From NCBI GenBank assembly GCA_001599355.1, contig BCGQ01000004.1, positions 1,061,249 to 1,125,248 of the forward strand: DNA of 64,000 nt. The letters run 5' to 3'. Shown here piece after piece: positions 1 to 10,912 of the stretch. How positions within the stretch are numbered: the stretch's first letter is position 1; each line of letters opens with the position of its first letter. The DNA is from Nakazawaea peltata. Taxonomy: Eukaryota; Ascomycota; Pichiomycetes; Alaninales; Pachysolenaceae. The notes below the pieces were generated by a model. It saw only the letters and a list, made by a program, of their open reading frames with translations. It did no database searches and was not told where the DNA came from. Position numbers and translations under genes: made by a program.

Positions 1-2364
1 GATGGTAGTGGATGATGGAGTTTCTTCTATTTTGGTTATTCCAATCGATGGTCTTTTGGATACACTTCCATTCCTGCTGAGAATCGAGTTTGACGGTTGC
101 AATTCTTCCTTCTGTAAAGAGTTAGATCTGCTCCTGTTCATTCTAGCAGTCAACATATCTCCTTCTGCAGCGAGAGCCTTCTTCGGGGTATTCAAAGGTG
201 ACTCATTTATACTTTGTAGTGATGAAGCTCTGCTATTAGATGGAGAGCGGGTTTGAGGTGATCTCAGTGTGAGAGAATTACTTCTGCTTGGAGATTCAGA
301 CATAGATGGTGACACTGGGTAACGTTTATACTGGATCTTAGGTCTGTCGACAAGCTGCTTTACGGACATGTTCCCGTTCTTACTTTGACTCAATATATGC
401 AGTTGTAATCTTTCTTGAGCTGACAATGGTTTTTTAGAGTTTGATATGTTACCGCCTGCGGTTATATTTTGATGAGCTGAAGCTACTGGAATCGATCTTC
501 GGTTTACAAAAGCGGCACCTGCTCCAGCTGCTGCTCCATTGATGGATGGAGACCTTTTTATAGGAGTCGTAGACACATTCTGTTTCGGTACTCCCAAATC
601 GTTGTTATTTGAATCAAGCGAGTCCGAGCTATCAATCGAAGGTGTAGGAGATTTAAATGAGGAAGTAGAAGAGGGTGGTTTCGACGGTGTATAGATGCCG
701 GTTCCAGTGGTAGAGCCGTTCGGTGTTAAGCTCACCGAATGACGTCTTGATGGGTTATTTTTCAGTGTCCTTGGAGTATTCCGGACAGAACTTGATCTCG
801 AAAGTGAGTTAGGAGAATTAACAGGCTCTCCAGCACGGAAAAATACCATTGATTGAGGTCTACGATCAAGTGATGATGTCCTTGAAAGTCTTGTAGGTGA
901 TGAAATCGACGAAGTGATCGACGAAGTTCTCGAAAGCTCATATGATTCTTCCAAATCACGAGCCAGAGCCTCTTGTACTAACCTATCTTCTTTAGCTTTA
1001 TCTTCTATCAGTTTTAAGAACCTCAGTTGGGTTTCTGCCTCTGTTTTTGCTTTAGAAGGAGAAACATAGAGTCTCTCTAATCTCTTACTCTGCGACAGAC
1101 GATCTTCTACCAGTTGCTTATTCTGCTCCAGTCTTTGTTTCAATACCTCACTCTTAGCTTTCTCTCTTAATGCAGTGATAGACATAGAGGTGCCATGTTT
1201 TTTAATAAAATCATCAGCAGATTGTGACCATGTAGTATACAAATCTTTAAGACTACTATTGGCATCTCTTACTACAATAAAAGCATTCTTTGCATCTTTT
1301 GAAAGAGATATCAAAGTTTCAGGTCTGACTTGAACACGCGATCCTTGTCTTGTCAATCGAGAAATGGCAGCAAGCAACAATCCAGTCTTCTTTTGTTGAC
1401 TGAAATGCACTTCTAAACTCTTTAATTTGGTAGTAATAACTTTATAATGATGACTCAAACTCATCAAGTAATGGTAATCCTGATAATAGATACGCTTCCC
1501 AAGCTTCCTCACTATAGCATATAAATCAGCTAAACGAAGTAAGACAATGAAGCTTCTATGACATGAATAATCCCAGTGAGTCAATTTGAGAATATCTTTC
1601 TTTAACTTTGAATTTTCAAACGCAATGATGAGTGGTCGGAGCTGAATTAAACATTGATCAATAGAAGCTGTGACCGAGTTGATAGTTTTCAAGTCGATCG
1701 ATTGGAAAATTGATTGACGTTGTTCTTCAGTAACATTAGCGCCTGGCTCAGTACCTTCCGGTAAATAAGTAAGCTCACTCACTAACTCCAACTCCTTGAA
1801 CTCCAATAAATCATCAATTCTCGAGGTCTGAAATGTACTAGGTGACCCATCAGAGAGTGGTAACCTACTAGCAGATCTCTCATGTAATGCCTGTTTGAGT
1901 TTGTCGTCATAAATGTGTATCGAATTGATACAAAGATCCTGAAGAAGCGTCAATGCTTGCATATTAGCCCTATAAGTAGGCAAACTTTGCGGCTTGGTAG
2001 TGTCATAGTTAGTCAAGTTCTCAAATAAGTCGAAATTGATAGCGTTAGTATTCAATGGGACCTGAATTGAATTGACAGGGTTGAAAGTACCGCCATTGTT
2101 CAAGATCTCGAATCTCTTATATACCAAATCATTGATATTGAATACCGGCCCACTCAATAAGAGAATATTTGAGGTGAGGGGCACGGTCATTTTCTCACGG
2201 CGGCAAACCGCTATAAGATGTTGGATTTTGGAGCTGAATACCTCCAATTTCTCTTTGCCATAGATGTATTGTATGATTCTGGCATCCAAGGAGTCCAATG
2301 CGGTGGCTTTTTCTATACTTGGGCCCGACGCGGCTGCTGCCGCCAATGCATTAATTGAAGCCAT
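1..2364 (-). CDS. Ser-rich coiled-coil protein of unknown function (3' end off window)
   Basis: Reading leftward from the ATG at 2362-2364, the frame stays open to the window edge (788 codons, no stop), so the C-terminus is missing. The first roughly 400 residues look alpha-helical. A charged coiled-coil stretch follows (around 430-500, rich in K, E, R, Q). The rest is a long disordered basic, serine-rich tail with repeated R-T-S-S, S-S-P and S-P-T-P motifs, typical of proline-directed and basophilic kinase targets. I do not recognise the family. The plan of helical head, coiled coil and basic Ser-rich tail recalls cytoskeletal adaptors such as Kar9, but I saw no S-x-I-P motif, so no symbol is given. 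Its divergent or upstream neighbour is separated by 0.5 kb of G-rich intergenic DNA. Confidence 0.75.
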   Translation of the reverse strand, partial: MASINALAAAAASGPSIEKATALDSLDARIIQYIYGKEKLEVFSSKIQHLIAVCRREKMTVPLTSNILLLSGPVFNINDLVYKRFEILNNGGTFNPVNSIQVPLNTNAINFDLFENLTNYDTTKPQSLPTYRANMQALTLLQDLCINSIHIYDDKLKQALHERSASRLPLSDGSPSTFQTSRIDDLLEFKELELVSELTYLPEGTEPGANVTEEQRQSIFQSIDLKTINSVTASIDQCLIQLRPLIIAFENSKLKKDILKLTHWDYSCHRSFIVLLRLADLYAIVRKLGKRIYYQDYHYLMSLSHHYKVITTKLKSLEVHFSQQKKTGLLLAAISRLTRQGSRVQVRPETLISLSKDAKNAFIVVRDANSSLKDLYTTWSQSADDFIKKHGTSMSITALREKAKSEVLKQRLEQNKQLVEDRLSQSKRLERLYVSPSKAKTEAETQLRFLKLIEDKAKEDRLVQEALARDLEESYELSRTSSITSSISSPTRLSRTSSLDRRPQSMVFFRAGEPVNSPNSLSRSSSVRNTPRTLKNNPSRRHSVSLTPNGSTTGTGIYTPSKPPSSTSSFKSPTPSIDSSDSLDSNNNDLGVPKQNVSTTPIKRSPSINGAAAGAGAAFVNRRSIPVASAHQNITAGGNISNSKKPLSAQERLQLHILSQSKNGNMSVKQLVDRPKIQYKRYPVSPSMSESPSRSNSLTLRSPQTRSPSNSRASSLQSINESPLNTPKKALAAEGDMLTARMNRSRSNSLQKEELQPSNSILSRNGSVSKRPSIGITKIEETPSSTTI

Positions 2365-2881
2365 AGGGTCGCTCAATAGTTGGGCGCGTATGGTAGGGGA
2401 AGGCTAAGGAATCTGAACTTATGAAACGAGACTAGGGAGGTGGTCTAGGTGTTTCTGAGGTGGTCTGTAGTGGGTGGGTGGTGGTGGATTTTGGTTGATT
2501 AGGTCAGGTTGTCTGGGTTAGTTGTGTCCTTCTCCCTTTGATTATGCCGCTTCAATTAACGTCTGTGTTTCCCGTTTAGGCGATTGGACATGAGGATTTT
2601 TTTTTGTTCAGTTAAGAGGGGTCTGAGCGGATTATTAAAAATAAGGGGGTTAGCTTGAGGGGTAATTGGAGGAGGGGGGAGTGATTGGACGGCAGGTAAG
2701 GTGGGAAGTTGTTGACCCTCCTAAAAACCCCTGAGAGCCCCATGAACTCATTATAGCGTCTTAGAACTCCTGAGAGGTATTATCTACGTACGAGAAATAC
2801 TCTATTGCTCTTTGTATGGTTAGTGTATAGTTTATTGTAGATCTACTGTCTATTCTCTAGTCTATCCCTAGTCTATCCTCT
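2365..2881. other. intergenic, G-rich on + strand
   Basis: Promoter side of the truncated gene at the left edge and 3' side of the flavin monooxygenase. Contains several GT-rich and GGGG runs (about 2450-2500 and 2640-2700) but no reading frame or RNA gene that I can support. Confidence 0.6.
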
Positions 2882-4423
2882 TTATAAATCCTTCTTAAGT
2901 GTCTCTTCATCCACTTCATCTAAGACAAGCCCATTATTATCCATCAACTCCTTCAATGAATAAGCAAATTTACCAGTCTTAGCTTTATAATCAATATAAC
3001 ATGACTTAATAGCATTGATACTGGCCCTGATCTGGGTTTGATATTGATCCCATTCAACTGGCATATATCCATGATCTGTCCCAGCTTCTTTAATCTCTTT
3101 ATTCAAAATATTACTATAAATGACATCATCTGGGAATTTCAAGTCATGGAACAGCTTACTTGACCCTTTCTCTTCGAGCCTTCTCTGCTCCCATTTGAGC
3201 ATCTCTTCTTTTGATGGTATGGATATTCTACCAGACCAAACACGAGCTAACCATGCACCTTGAGTTTCAGATAATCGTGTTGGGAGTACAAATCTAGGTA
3301 ACCCAATCACCGCAAGATTCGGATGGTGAATACTTAAAAGTTGCCTCCATAATCCATGGATCATTTGTCCATCCGTTATCAATGGGTGGTCAGACAGATT
3401 AGCTTCAGCTAAGAATGGTAAAGATTTCAAATATCCAGTAGCAAAAATTACTTTGGTGACATTCTCCAAAATATTGCCATCTACAAACTCTACAACTCCA
3501 GTTTCATGGTTGAACTGTTTGATATCAGGGTAATCAACGATACGATCATCCTTTCCTGCTGGAAGACTGTTTGCAGATCTCAGAGATTTATAAATCTTAC
3601 GATCCAAAGTCGTCAGTAATTGATAGGCAAGGTCAGCTCCCGATGCCGAATTTCCGACAATCAAGATATTCTTTTCATCTTTATAATCTAAAGGTGATCT
3701 GTACGATTTTGCGTGAATGATACTTCCCGGATACTTCTTGTGCCACAGTTCTAAACCTTCCTTTTCCGGAAGATATGGCACATCATAGTTACCTGTTGCA
3801 ATAACCACAGCATCAGCAACATCTACTGTATCTTGAAACTCTGGCTTCTCCGATGGAACTCTGGCCAGGTCAGTCTCTTTTACAACAGGTCTAGAAGTGA
3901 CTTGCCACTTTGAATCTGGAAGTTGACGAACATCTATAACTTTGTAACCAAAACTAATGTACTCTTCGATAGGACGAGAGTAATTTTGAATATATTTCAA
4001 AACTTCCTCTCTATGTGGGAAGATTGGTACATTATCAGGCCAAGGAGTGTCCTTGTACGCCATTAAATCATATGGTACATTGGTATCCAAAAGATCATAA
4101 ACCAGAGCCGGCCATACATAATCTCTTCCAAACCTCTTGGAAGCGTCAGATGTGGCAATCTTGTCATAGTATTCTTGTTGTAAGCTCAAATCATGCTCTG
4201 TAGGAGTTAACAGCTCAGTCTCGAGGTTGGGGTCAAGAGAAGGTACCTGTGGCGCTGGACCTTCCTGCTTGGAGTAATTCCATAATCCTCCCGTATTACA
4301 TCTCTTCTCGATGACCTTGATACTACGGAACAGCTTCTCTGCCACCAATGACCTGGTAATGCCGGCACCACAAGGTCCACCTCCCACAACTATGATGTCT
4401 CTAATCTTCTTGGATACACACAT
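2882..4423 (-). CDS. FMO1: flavin-containing monooxygenase
   Basis: Product of 513 aa from the ATG at 4421-4423. The frame is open further upstream, but only from a TTG, so the first in-frame ATG is used. It carries an N-terminal Rossmann FAD motif G-G-G-P-C-G-A-G (about residues 14-21), an A-T-G-N-Y segment, the second, NADPH-binding glycine motif G-N-S-A-S-G-A-D near the middle, and a C-terminal F-A-T-G-Y. Family knowledge: yeast Fmo1 is an ER-surface enzyme that oxidises thiols such as glutathione with NADPH and O2, helping oxidative folding. It is longer than S. cerevisiae Fmo1 (432 aa), with an extended C-terminus. It diverges from the MFS transporter across 1.4 kb. The exact substrate cannot be told from sequence. 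Confidence 0.85.
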   Translation of the reverse strand: MCVSKKIRDIIVVGGGPCGAGITRSLVAEKLFRSIKVIEKRCNTGGLWNYSKQEGPAPQVPSLDPNLETELLTPTEHDLSLQQEYYDKIATSDASKRFGRDYVWPALVYDLLDTNVPYDLMAYKDTPWPDNVPIFPHREEVLKYIQNYSRPIEEYISFGYKVIDVRQLPDSKWQVTSRPVVKETDLARVPSEKPEFQDTVDVADAVVIATGNYDVPYLPEKEGLELWHKKYPGSIIHAKSYRSPLDYKDEKNILIVGNSASGADLAYQLLTTLDRKIYKSLRSANSLPAGKDDRIVDYPDIKQFNHETGVVEFVDGNILENVTKVIFATGYLKSLPFLAEANLSDHPLITDGQMIHGLWRQLLSIHHPNLAVIGLPRFVLPTRLSETQGAWLARVWSGRISIPSKEEMLKWEQRRLEEKGSSKLFHDLKFPDDVIYSNILNKEIKEAGTDHGYMPVEWDQYQTQIRASINAIKSCYIDYKAKTGKFAYSLKELMDNNGLVLDEVDEETLKKDL

Positions 4424-5810
4424 ACTCGTTATGGTATTTGAAGGTACTCTAGCTCTTAAATCCTCTGCTTTAAATACAAAATCGTGCAATATTTCTGTCT
4501 CGGCTCGAGGTACGTAAAGCCGTCTCCGATTCAGATGTTTCTTCCCGCGTCGCGTACTACCACTTTCATCTTTATCTTATCGTATTCTGCGCTTAAGTGA
4601 CAAAATTCGACTTGTGAGCGCCCTGCCCGGTGAGCCGTTGAGTGTTTTTTCTTTGAGCGCAAGTACTTAGTGGACCAGAAGGTGAAGTGAGGGGAGTTCA
4701 TTGAGGAGTTAAGTGTGGGCTTGGACAACAAACTGTGGGACGGAGTTTAGATAAGAGGGAGAAGTTACTTTTAGTCAAGTTTATTGGTGATTTTATGCAA
4801 ATCAGAAGTTTATATCAGACATCTCTTCTCAGCTATGTCTTTATGACTGCTTTTCATTTCAGATTCCATCGCAGTATACATCCTACGTAGTCACCCCCTT
4901 TGATTACTATTACCCCTCGCTTAATCTCCCCTATATGAGCCTCACCACAGCTCACCATAATATTTTCCCTTCGTACACGACCATATCATATGCTTTCTGA
5001 AAAATTGTAAGATCCGGGAAATTACGAAATGTTTCTAATAAAGGGGTAGGGTGATATCGGAAAAATTGTTATACACGGAAAAATCACAAGATGGAAGGGT
5101 CTGGAATAGATAGTTCGAGTGTGATAGTCAGTGGAAAGTTCTGGAGTTCGACTCGTTAGCTCGAAGTCGTCATCAGCTCTTCGAAATTTCCATACTCATA
5201 TCTCTCTATACTTAAGCTCTATTTCGCTAGTGAACCCCCTCCCATCACCTAACCCCCGAATCAGTCATTCAGCCTTGCCTAACTCATTAATACCTCAATT
5301 TTAGCCAATACTATTTTTCACCTGCAGAAATAAAAACTCAGACGTAACGACTGTCAAATGCTCCAATTAACTTTTTTTTACACCCTGTGTGTCCCGCATC
5401 GAAACTACAATCTTGGACTGATTATCAAACTGAGCTGTCTGAACTAATCATGTTCGGAGAATATCATCCAATCATAATCAAACGCCGAGACGTATTATTC
5501 TCCTTTTAGCAGCATCTGACGAGCCCTCAGATTCTTCTATCGCTTACAATCTCCTGTCTCACCCCTCCTGCATATCGTCATGAGCTTACAAAAAAAAGAA
5601 AAAGAAAAGATAATTTCCCTTTTCCAGATAGTTGTTCCGAAAGACTAAAAAAGGGGAGTCATTTATTTATTCCGAAATATCACTAGATCCAAATGATATA
5701 TATATAACTGTAGGTCCTTCTGAATAGCGATGGGATTACTGGTGAATAAAACTGTACGAGATTATTGGTATGCTAATATAACTGTTTCATAGACACACAA
5801 TAAATTTAGC
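4424..5810. other. long divergent intergenic region FMO1 / MFS transporter
   Basis: About 1.4 kb shared upstream region. A TATA-like run (atatatata) lies at about 5697-5705, roughly 105 bp before the transporter ATG. Short frames on both strands look fortuitous. No tRNA-like or intron-like signals seen. Confidence 0.6.
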
Positions 5811-7577
5811 ATGAGAACTTCATTTACATTAGGGGATGACGAGAATGATCTTACTGATCCATTCAACTCGGGCTCGTCATCAAGCACCACTCTTCTGGCT
5901 GATTTCGACAAGTCGAAGAGTTTAGACCCGAAACATGTTCGTATACTGTTGAAACATATGGAGCCACTGAAATATAAAAAAGGGGATAAAGAGGAAGTTT
6001 ATAGCACTGCATTTAATGTGAATAGTGTTTCGTCCTCTATGATATTCCCCATTCAGGAGAATATGTCTCCTAACTTGAGCAGGCTGCAATCATCTCTTTC
6101 TATTCAAGAACAAATTGAAAAGTTGGAGCATAATCCTATTAACATGTACTCCATATATTCACGCAATGAAAAGTACTTCATCGTTATACTTGGTGCATTT
6201 TGTGGTTTTTGGTCCAGTATTTCTTCTCCAATTTACTTGCCATGTTTACCTATTTTAGAGAAAGATTTCGATGTCTCTGAAGGTTTGATGAATATTACTG
6301 TTGTTGTTTATTCAATATTCCAAGGTCTTGCTCCAATTTTCTTTTCTAATTTGGCAGATAAATATGGCAGAAGATTACTCATCATCATCTGCTTATCGGT
6401 GTATACTGCCGCAAATATAGGTTTAGCATTGAACTCCACATTCTATGGTTTGCTATTATTAAGATGCCTCCAAGCCTTTGGTATATCTTCTACGATATCT
6501 ATTGCCAGTGGAATTGTTACAGATGTTACTCAAAGATTTGAAAGGGGATCATTCATGGGATTGTCCACTGGATTGAGTTTATTGGGACAGCTGTTTGGTG
6601 CTCTTTTGGGAGGATTACTTGAAAGTGGATTTGGTTGGAGATCTATCTTTTGGTTCTTGGCAATTGCAGGTTTATTTACATTCTTGTTTGTCATCTTTTG
6701 TCTTCCTGAGACTAGTAGGGCACTTGTAGGGAATGGGTCAAGTCTTCCAAATTATAGAATTGGAAAGGCTCCAATTTTGAATCTCCATTGCTTCAAAGAC
6801 AGAATAACTTTGGATTACAAAGATAATGCTACGATAGATGAAATCAAAGAGTTGGATTTATTGGCTCCATTGAAAATTTTAAAGAACAAAGAGGTATATA
6901 TGACCTTGATTCCTTCCTCTATAAATTACGCTCTTTGGTTAATGATGTTAACCACGTTGTCCACAACTTTAAGCAAGACTTATGGTTATAGCACATTGGA
7001 TGTTGGTTTGTTGTATCTACCAGCTGGAGTGGGAGGATTTTTTGGATCATTTACTTCTGGTCAGCTATTGACCTGGTACTACCAAAGAGAATACAAATCT
7101 CATTTAGACAGAGTAGATTCTTACGAGCACGAAAGAGGTGCATATAATGATGCAAAGCCTATTTTCAATATTTTTAGGGCCAGGCTAACCATATTACTTA
7201 TCCCAACAACTCTTTCGGTCTTTGCTGCATTATTATTTGGTTGGTCCATCAACGGACGGTTGAACATTTCATTGGTAATTGTCAGCTCTTTCATTATTAG
7301 TTACAGTGCCATGTTTTATATGACCGTTTCATCTACTCTTTTGGTTGATATTTTCCCCGGACAGAGCTCACTGTCTACATCTTGTGTAAATCTCACTAGA
7401 TGTTTAACTGCAGCTCTCTTCATTGCAGTGCTTTCAAAGATGGTATCGAGTATGACCCCAGGTGGATGTTATACGTTGATGGCCGGATTATGTTTAATTT
7501 CTAGTTGTTTTGTGTTCACCGTTATCATGAAAGGTGAACAGTGGTTTGAGGATAGACAAGATCAAAATAGTTCATAA
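5811..7577 (+). CDS. DHA1-family drug:H+ antiporter (Qdr/Dtr1-like)
   Basis: 588 aa with a cytosolic N-terminal tail of about 120 residues and then 12 predicted membrane segments in two groups of six, separated by a central loop. The MFS loop 2-3 signature is present as L-A-D-K-Y-G-R-R, and segments 4-5 carry the antiporter-type G-x-x-x-G-P/G-rich run (L-L-G-Q-L-F-G-A-L-L-G-G). The second half has L-P-A-G-V-G-G-F-F-G-S, which I associate with the Qdr3/Dtr1/Aqr1 branch. Expected role: plasma-membrane proton-coupled export of drugs, polyamines or weak acids; the substrate is an inference. It converges with the ARO10-like gene with only 36 bp between stops. Confidence 0.85.
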   Translation: MRTSFTLGDDENDLTDPFNSGSSSSTTLLADFDKSKSLDPKHVRILLKHMEPLKYKKGDKEEVYSTAFNVNSVSSSMIFPIQENMSPNLSRLQSSLSIQEQIEKLEHNPINMYSIYSRNEKYFIVILGAFCGFWSSISSPIYLPCLPILEKDFDVSEGLMNITVVVYSIFQGLAPIFFSNLADKYGRRLLIIICLSVYTAANIGLALNSTFYGLLLLRCLQAFGISSTISIASGIVTDVTQRFERGSFMGLSTGLSLLGQLFGALLGGLLESGFGWRSIFWFLAIAGLFTFLFVIFCLPETSRALVGNGSSLPNYRIGKAPILNLHCFKDRITLDYKDNATIDEIKELDLLAPLKILKNKEVYMTLIPSSINYALWLMMLTTLSTTLSKTYGYSTLDVGLLYLPAGVGGFFGSFTSGQLLTWYYQREYKSHLDRVDSYEHERGAYNDAKPIFNIFRARLTILLIPTTLSVFAALLFGWSINGRLNISLVIVSSFIISYSAMFYMTVSSTLLVDIFPGQSSLSTSCVNLTRCLTAALFIAVLSKMVSSMTPGGCYTLMAGLCLISSCFVFTVIMKGEQWFEDRQDQNSS

Positions 7578-7613
7578 AGTTTCGTAGTATTAATTATAGA
7601 TTTTAATAGCATA

Positions 7614-9422
7614 TTATTTTTTAGGGGATGTAATCAAGAACTCGAATCTACTTGGAGCCTCCATACGATCTAAAATGACCTCCAGAATTGTCACTTTGTC
7701 ATCCTTCAGTGTATTTCCCATGTGCTTAGCGAAGAATAAATCCAAATCAGTCTTTGAGATGACCTTAGATCCTGAAGACTTTGACCCATTTTTATCACCT
7801 AAAACTCTGAAAATAGAAGTCCAATCCCAATCTGGAGTGATGTCATTATAGGACATATCAGGTCCATTGATGAGTCTCTCTACAGTATAACCATTGTTAT
7901 TCAAGAGGAAAATCGTAGGGGCGATACCCTGATGCATGTAGTTGGCAAACTCTTGGACGGTCATTTGGGCAGATCCATCACCCTCAAACAAAATTACTCT
8001 TCTGTTGGATCCCATATCTTTCAATGCACAGCCAATACCAAGAGTGGCTGGTAAAGCGTAACCAATAGAGAGGTAGAATATCTGAGCGAAGAATTTGTTG
8101 GATGAATGCAATTGTAATTCTGGTAAGTTGAACATAAAAGAACCGGTATCAGAGATAATGACGTCATCTTCTCTCAAGGTTTGCTTTATTTTCAAAAGAA
8201 GGTCCTTTTGGGAGATTTCGGTCTCGACCATTTTGTCAGGTACTTGATGAAGGTATTCCTTGGTCTTTTCAGAAATATGATTAGCTTTAGGAATTTTGGA
8301 AGGATCTAAGCTCAGTAATAACTGTCTAACAACAGGAACAATGTCAACCTCTAAGACGTCGTCACCAAACTTAACATATTTGGCACTAATGCATATAATT
8401 GAACGAGGGTCGTTTTCTGGGTAATAAGTGTATTTTGCAGAGTTGATTTCATTTAAGAATTCTCCAAAATGAAGAATCAAATCAGAAGATGCAATCAACT
8501 TTTGAAGAATAGGATCTGAAAACGCTCCCCAGTAGTCGGCAACATAGGAGGTTTTTGACTCGTCCAAGATTGATTTTCCCATTGGAGTAGAAACATTGTT
8601 GAAATTTGTGATTTCCACAAACTTTCTCAACTCTTTTGTCAATTGATATCTGTCCATGAAAACGTCACCAACAACGGTTGGATTTTTGGAGTTGTAGATA
8701 GCTTCCAAGATTCTGTTAACTACAGAGGTTGTGATTTCAGGCTTAAGATCTGGGAACTCATAGAAACTTGAGCCAGGAACTGAAATCAATCTGTCAGAAC
8801 TAACAAGCTCATTTGACATGTCAACAGGAACATACAAAACACCTGGCTTCTTCTCGACGAAAACTTGTCTGATGACTCTATCTATTTGGGAAGGAGCATC
8901 TTGAGGATTGTGAAGACTTTCAACTGAACACGCAAGCATCGAAGTCATTTTCTCATAGACCATATGATCAGCAGGTTGTAAAAGGTCTGTAGAAGTACTC
9001 AAATGATGAGAAAAATTCTGACGAGCATGTTTAGCCAGACGAGGAGTAGTTCCTACAATATGCAAAACAGGAACAAATTCGGCTCTTGAGCCATTCAAAG
9101 CATTCAACGCACTCAACTCACCAACACCATAAGTAGTAATAGCCACACCTATTTTGTTAGAAGCTCTGGAGTAACCATCAGCAGCGTAACCGGTGTTTAA
9201 TTCGTTACAACAATTTCTCAAGTTCATTCCTGGAACTTTATAAGCGTGATCCAAAAGCACCAAGTTGAAATCGCCTGGTACGACAAAACAAGAAGAAATG
9301 TCCAACGAACGAATTCTTCTAAATAAGTACTCTCCCATAGGGATTTGACCAGACAAATTGTTCAAAGCTGAAGAGCTTTGGTAAGGGCTTGGGTTGTTAG
9401 AGTTTGTTGGAACAGGGGCCAT
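7614..9422 (-). CDS. ARO10: thiamine-diphosphate 2-oxoacid decarboxylase, Aro10-like
   Basis: 602 aa with the full pyruvate-decarboxylase architecture. The N-terminal PYR domain holds the catalytic Glu in N-E-L-N-T-G-Y-A (residue 74) and the paired histidines S-H-H (139-140). The C-terminal PP domain has the ThDP/Mg motif from G-D-G-S to N-N-N-G-Y. The cysteine pair that makes yeast Pdc1 substrate-activated (C-C-S-R-H) is replaced by V-F-M-D-R. This and the overall divergence favour a broad 2-oxoacid (phenylpyruvate) decarboxylase of the Ehrlich pathway over the main glycolytic enzyme. Cytosolic; it would feed fusel aldehyde formation from aromatic and branched amino acids. A specialised PDC paralogue is the alternative. 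Confidence 0.75.
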   Translation of the reverse strand: MAPVPTNSNNPSPYQSSSALNNLSGQIPMGEYLFRRIRSLDISSCFVVPGDFNLVLLDHAYKVPGMNLRNCCNELNTGYAADGYSRASNKIGVAITTYGVGELSALNALNGSRAEFVPVLHIVGTTPRLAKHARQNFSHHLSTSTDLLQPADHMVYEKMTSMLACSVESLHNPQDAPSQIDRVIRQVFVEKKPGVLYVPVDMSNELVSSDRLISVPGSSFYEFPDLKPEITTSVVNRILEAIYNSKNPTVVGDVFMDRYQLTKELRKFVEITNFNNVSTPMGKSILDESKTSYVADYWGAFSDPILQKLIASSDLILHFGEFLNEINSAKYTYYPENDPRSIICISAKYVKFGDDVLEVDIVPVVRQLLLSLDPSKIPKANHISEKTKEYLHQVPDKMVETEISQKDLLLKIKQTLREDDVIISDTGSFMFNLPELQLHSSNKFFAQIFYLSIGYALPATLGIGCALKDMGSNRRVILFEGDGSAQMTVQEFANYMHQGIAPTIFLLNNNGYTVERLINGPDMSYNDITPDWDWTSIFRVLGDKNGSKSSGSKVISKTDLDLFFAKHMGNTLKDDKVTILEVILDRMEAPSRFEFLITSPKK

Positions 9423-10419
9423 TAGAACTGATTCTCAAAGTTGATTGAAATTAATTTATTGGAAAATACGGGAATGCAACACCGTTTAAATATTGCTTCG
9501 GTCACTTGAATTACTGAGGGGTGTGTATCCCTTTGTGTAGTGCGGCATCCCCCTTTTTCCCTTCAATAACCGAAACTGTTCATAGTAGGGCACATAATTT
9601 TTTTTTTCTGCAGACCGTTGTAATATGTTGTCTCACATTTTACAATAGACAAAAAATAAAATCGAAGCAAAGTTGTAACTTCGGTAAGGGGAATTGGGAG
9701 TGTACGGCAAAACGCGGGTAATGGAAATTGGTTGATGCCTCATGAGGGGCCAGTTGGACATATTGGACTAGTAATGCCTTACAAAGATTGGCGCTGAATA
9801 GTCAAGCGATATCCCATCTGAAAACTCCCAGTCCATCTAAGATCCTGCATCGGATTTAAGATCTCGCACATATGAAATTCAACGGTAACAATAACGTGGA
9901 AAAGTGAGACAACAGGGTCTCAGAGAACTTTCGAAGAATTTTCCAAGAAAGTGTGATGTTTCGATGGGGTCCTGTTGGCTGAGTTATTTCTGTATTTACG
10001 ACCTCAACTGCACTAGGTCATAATGCGAGATCAACAATAAAAGGGGACAAATACGATAACTACCTATAGTTAGGGAGCGGTTAAAATTCGAATCAGATTT
10101 CGAGATTAAAAATTTCGCATAGCGCCCATGCCAATCCGAACTCCTATTGGACCTTAGAAAATTCAAATATCCAACACCCACCACCAATCAAATCTCCCCT
10201 CCCTTTGTTTCCCCAACTGATCACTCGCGTGCCCCATCGCGTCATCCCTATAACGCCCCTTTCCACATACAATTCAATGGCCGCCCCTGTCATACCCAAT
10301 CAGGAAAGTCTTCTCACTAACAAAAAATTTTTTTTTAAAATTTTTTTAGTTAAATTTTTTCAAGTTTATTCTAAGGGAGCATAAGCTGGGAATTGAAGTC
10401 ATCGGTGGACATATTAAAT
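9423..10419. other. divergent intergenic region ARO10-like / NOC1
   Basis: 1 kb shared promoter. The NOC1 side ends in long A/T blocks (about 10320-10365) of the form A-tract/T-tract that resemble the ribosome-biogenesis RRPE element. No other gene seen. Confidence 0.6.
10345..10362 (+). promoter_or_regulatory. RRPE-like A/T block upstream of NOC1
   Basis: A TTAAATTTTTTCAAG-type block about 60 bp before the NOC1 ATG matches the RRPE (AAAAWTTTTC) that drives ribosome-biogenesis genes in yeasts. Poly(dA:dT) blocks are common in this genome, so the specificity is uncertain. Confidence 0.4.
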
Positions 10420-10879
10420 ATGGATGTCAGTAAGTTGAACTTCAAGTCATTGACTTCGAAGATCTCCTCTAAGATGGAGGAGAGCAAAAAACCTAGAAAG
10501 TCCAAGAAACCACTGAAAGAGACCCCCAACAAGACTCAAGATGAGCCTAAGAAAAATGATCCGAAGCCATCTTCCAAGAGTTCCAAATCTAGTGAGGAAC
10601 AGGAAATATTGCGTCGTGAAGCTTTGGCTTTGGGAGCTACTGAGGAGGATCTTGAATTGTTGGATGGTGTCACTGAAGGTGAAGAAAGTGAACAAGAATT
10701 TGATGTATCTGAAGGAAAATCTGATAAGGCATTAGGGGATGACTTGAATAGTTTCATGAAGACAATTGGATTGGGTGATGGAGAATTGGCTGTCGTTGAG
10801 GAAGATGAGGTTCCTGAGTTAGCTGATAGTGAGAGTGTTGAGGAGGAGGAAGAGGAGGAAGAGGAGGAAGAAGAAGAAG

Positions 10880-10912
<33 letters not shown>

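Noticed and set aside
4531-4731. 66-codon frame upstream of the monooxygenase
   Set aside because: No family features; short and in promoter DNA.
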